DNA from: Methylobacteriaceae bacterium
GTDB taxonomy: Bacteria > Pseudomonadota > Alphaproteobacteria > Rhizobiales > Beijerinckiaceae
Length of the DNA: 6,926 nt
Direction: 5' to 3'
Assembly (NCBI GenBank): GCA_019247255.1
Contig: JAFAPJ010000003.1
Span: forward strand, 1-6,926
A model generated the notes under the pieces. That model saw only the letters and a program-made list of their open reading frames with translations. It was not told the DNA's origin and searched no databases. The position numbers and the translations under genes are program-made. This document shows, in pieces, positions 6,127-6,926 of this stretch. Each line of letters begins with the position of its first letter. Position 1 is the stretch's first letter.

Positions 6127-6926
6127 CCGAGCCGCCCGGACAGATCCGGCGCAAGAACCCGCTCGCGCGTACGCGCCAGCCCGTCCCCCTGCCGGCCGCC
6201 CGCAGCCGGGCCGCGCTCGGCCTCGCGGTCGGGGCGGCGGAAGGATCGTTCACCCTCCAGGTCTGCGCCGAGTGCGAGGCCGTCCAGTACCCGCCTCGCG
6301 ACGTCTGCGAAGCCTGCCTGTCGGGCCGGCTGCGCTGGCGGCCGGTGCCCAACGGCGGACGGGTTCTCGCCGCCACGACCGCGCGGGTCTCCGGCGAACG
6401 CTATTTTCGCGAGCGGACGCCGTGGCGGACCGGCCTCGTGCGCCTCGATTGCGGGCCGCGGGTCGTCGCGCATCTGCACGAGGGTTGCGCGGTGGACGGA
6501 CGGGTCAGGCTGGAGCTTAAGCTCGATCAGGCGGGTCGCGGCGCCGTTGTCGCGCGACCAGAGGAGGGCGCGCATGAGCGGGACGACCGGCAGCTGCGCG
6601 AGATGACCGCCGACCCCCGGGGCCGCCGCGCCTTGATCGTGGACGGGCGCGCCTCGACGGCGCCGGCCCTCGCCCGGGCCCTCGCGGAGGCGGGCTGCCC
6701 GCGGGTTTTCGTCGGGCTCGCGGAATGTTGGAAGCCGCTCGCCACACGGGGCGCGCTCGACACCGTCCCTGGCCTCGACATCGTGCCGCTCGACGTCACG
6801 GATGCCAGTTCCGTCCAGGAGCTCGCTGGCCAGATGGGCGGCAAGGTCGAGATCCTGGTCAACAACGCCGCCCATGTCCGGCCGGGCGGCATCCTCGGCA
6901 GCGGTGATCTCGGCGGTGGACCCGAC
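6123..6926 (+). CDS. DUF35 zinc-ribbon/OB-fold protein fused to a short-chain dehydrogenase-like domain (3' end missing)
   Basis: The frame is open from GTG 6123 to the window end without a stop (268 residues seen). After a basic, proline-rich N-terminus comes a rubredoxin-like zinc ribbon with C48, C51, C62 and C65 (CAEC...CEAC), then an OB-fold segment at about 75-145 (GGRVLAATTARVS, TGLVRLDCGPRVVAHL, VDGRVRLEL). This is the DUF35 architecture that partners thiolase-like proteins. A linker of about 20 residues leads into an SDR-like Rossmann domain from about 168: RRALIVDGRAST, then PLDVTDASSV at 222-231 and ILVNNAA at 244-250, the NNAG-type motif. The usual TGxxxGxG loop reads DGRASTAP, keeping only its first glycine, so cofactor binding may be altered or lost. 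The Ser/Tyr/Lys active site would lie beyond the edge. The GTGA overlap with the thiolase gene suggests a complex. An internal ATG at 6603 could alternatively start a free SDR protein. Confidence 0.86.
   Translation, partial: MTEPPGQIRRKNPLARTRQPVPLPAARSRAALGLAVGAAEGSFTLQVCAECEAVQYPPRDVCEACLSGRLRWRPVPNGGRVLAATTARVSGERYFRERTPWRTGLVRLDCGPRVVAHLHEGCAVDGRVRLELKLDQAGRGAVVARPEEGAHERDDRQLREMTADPRGRRALIVDGRASTAPALARALAEAGCPRVFVGLAECWKPLATRGALDTVPGLDIVPLDVTDASSVQELAGQMGGKVEILVNNAAHVRPGGILGSGDLGGGPD

Noticed and set aside
6603..6926. Treating the SDR part as a separate gene from ATG 6603.
   Set aside because: The frame is unbroken from GTG 6123, which has a good ribosome binding site and a GTGA overlap, and no stop separates the domains. 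Kept as an alternative internal start only.

Overview
The window is GC-rich (about 70% by eye), with strong G/C third positions, tight gene packing and ATGA/GTGA-type overlaps. The gene families and codon style suggest a soil or plant-associated alphaproteobacterium of the Hyphomicrobiales type (Methylobacterium- or Bradyrhizobium-like). That assignment is inference; no rRNA or other taxonomic marker is present. Nearly all of the DNA is coding, and no tRNA, CRISPR array, insertion sequence or prophage gene was seen.

Layout. (1) 1-2075, + strand: the 3' end of an OppC/DppC-type inner-membrane permease, overlapped by one base with a 599-residue double ATPase (OppD-like and OppF-like halves in one chain). 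This is the right end of an oligopeptide/opine/glutathione-type ABC importer whose binding protein and other permease should lie to the left. (2) 2089-3180, - strand: an LLM-class flavin-dependent monooxygenase of the SfnG/RutA/SsuD type, convergent with the transporter. A possible hairpin covers the 13-bp gap. (3) 3181-3289: a 109-bp divergent control region with an A/T-rich 20-bp dyad, the best operator candidate here. (4) 3290-6926, + strand: a three-gene operon with an acyl-CoA ligase, a thiolase-superfamily protein and a DUF35 (zinc ribbon plus OB fold) protein fused to a short-chain dehydrogenase/reductase (SDR) domain that runs off the right edge.

Together the genes look like a small catabolic island: import of an unknown substrate, possible flavin monooxygenase attack, CoA activation of the resulting acid, then C-C bond chemistry by the thiolase/DUF35 pair with an SDR attached. 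The substrate cannot be read from the sequence.

The most interesting part is the last two genes. The thiolase lacks a cysteine where the usual nucleophile should be but keeps the C-terminal CSG motif, and its neighbour is a DUF35 protein. This is the partnership known from the Ltp2-ChsH2 aldolase of steroid degradation and from PhlABC. Here the DUF35 partner carries an SDR domain with an eroded glycine motif, which suggests a specialised complex and not an ordinary beta-oxidation thiolase.
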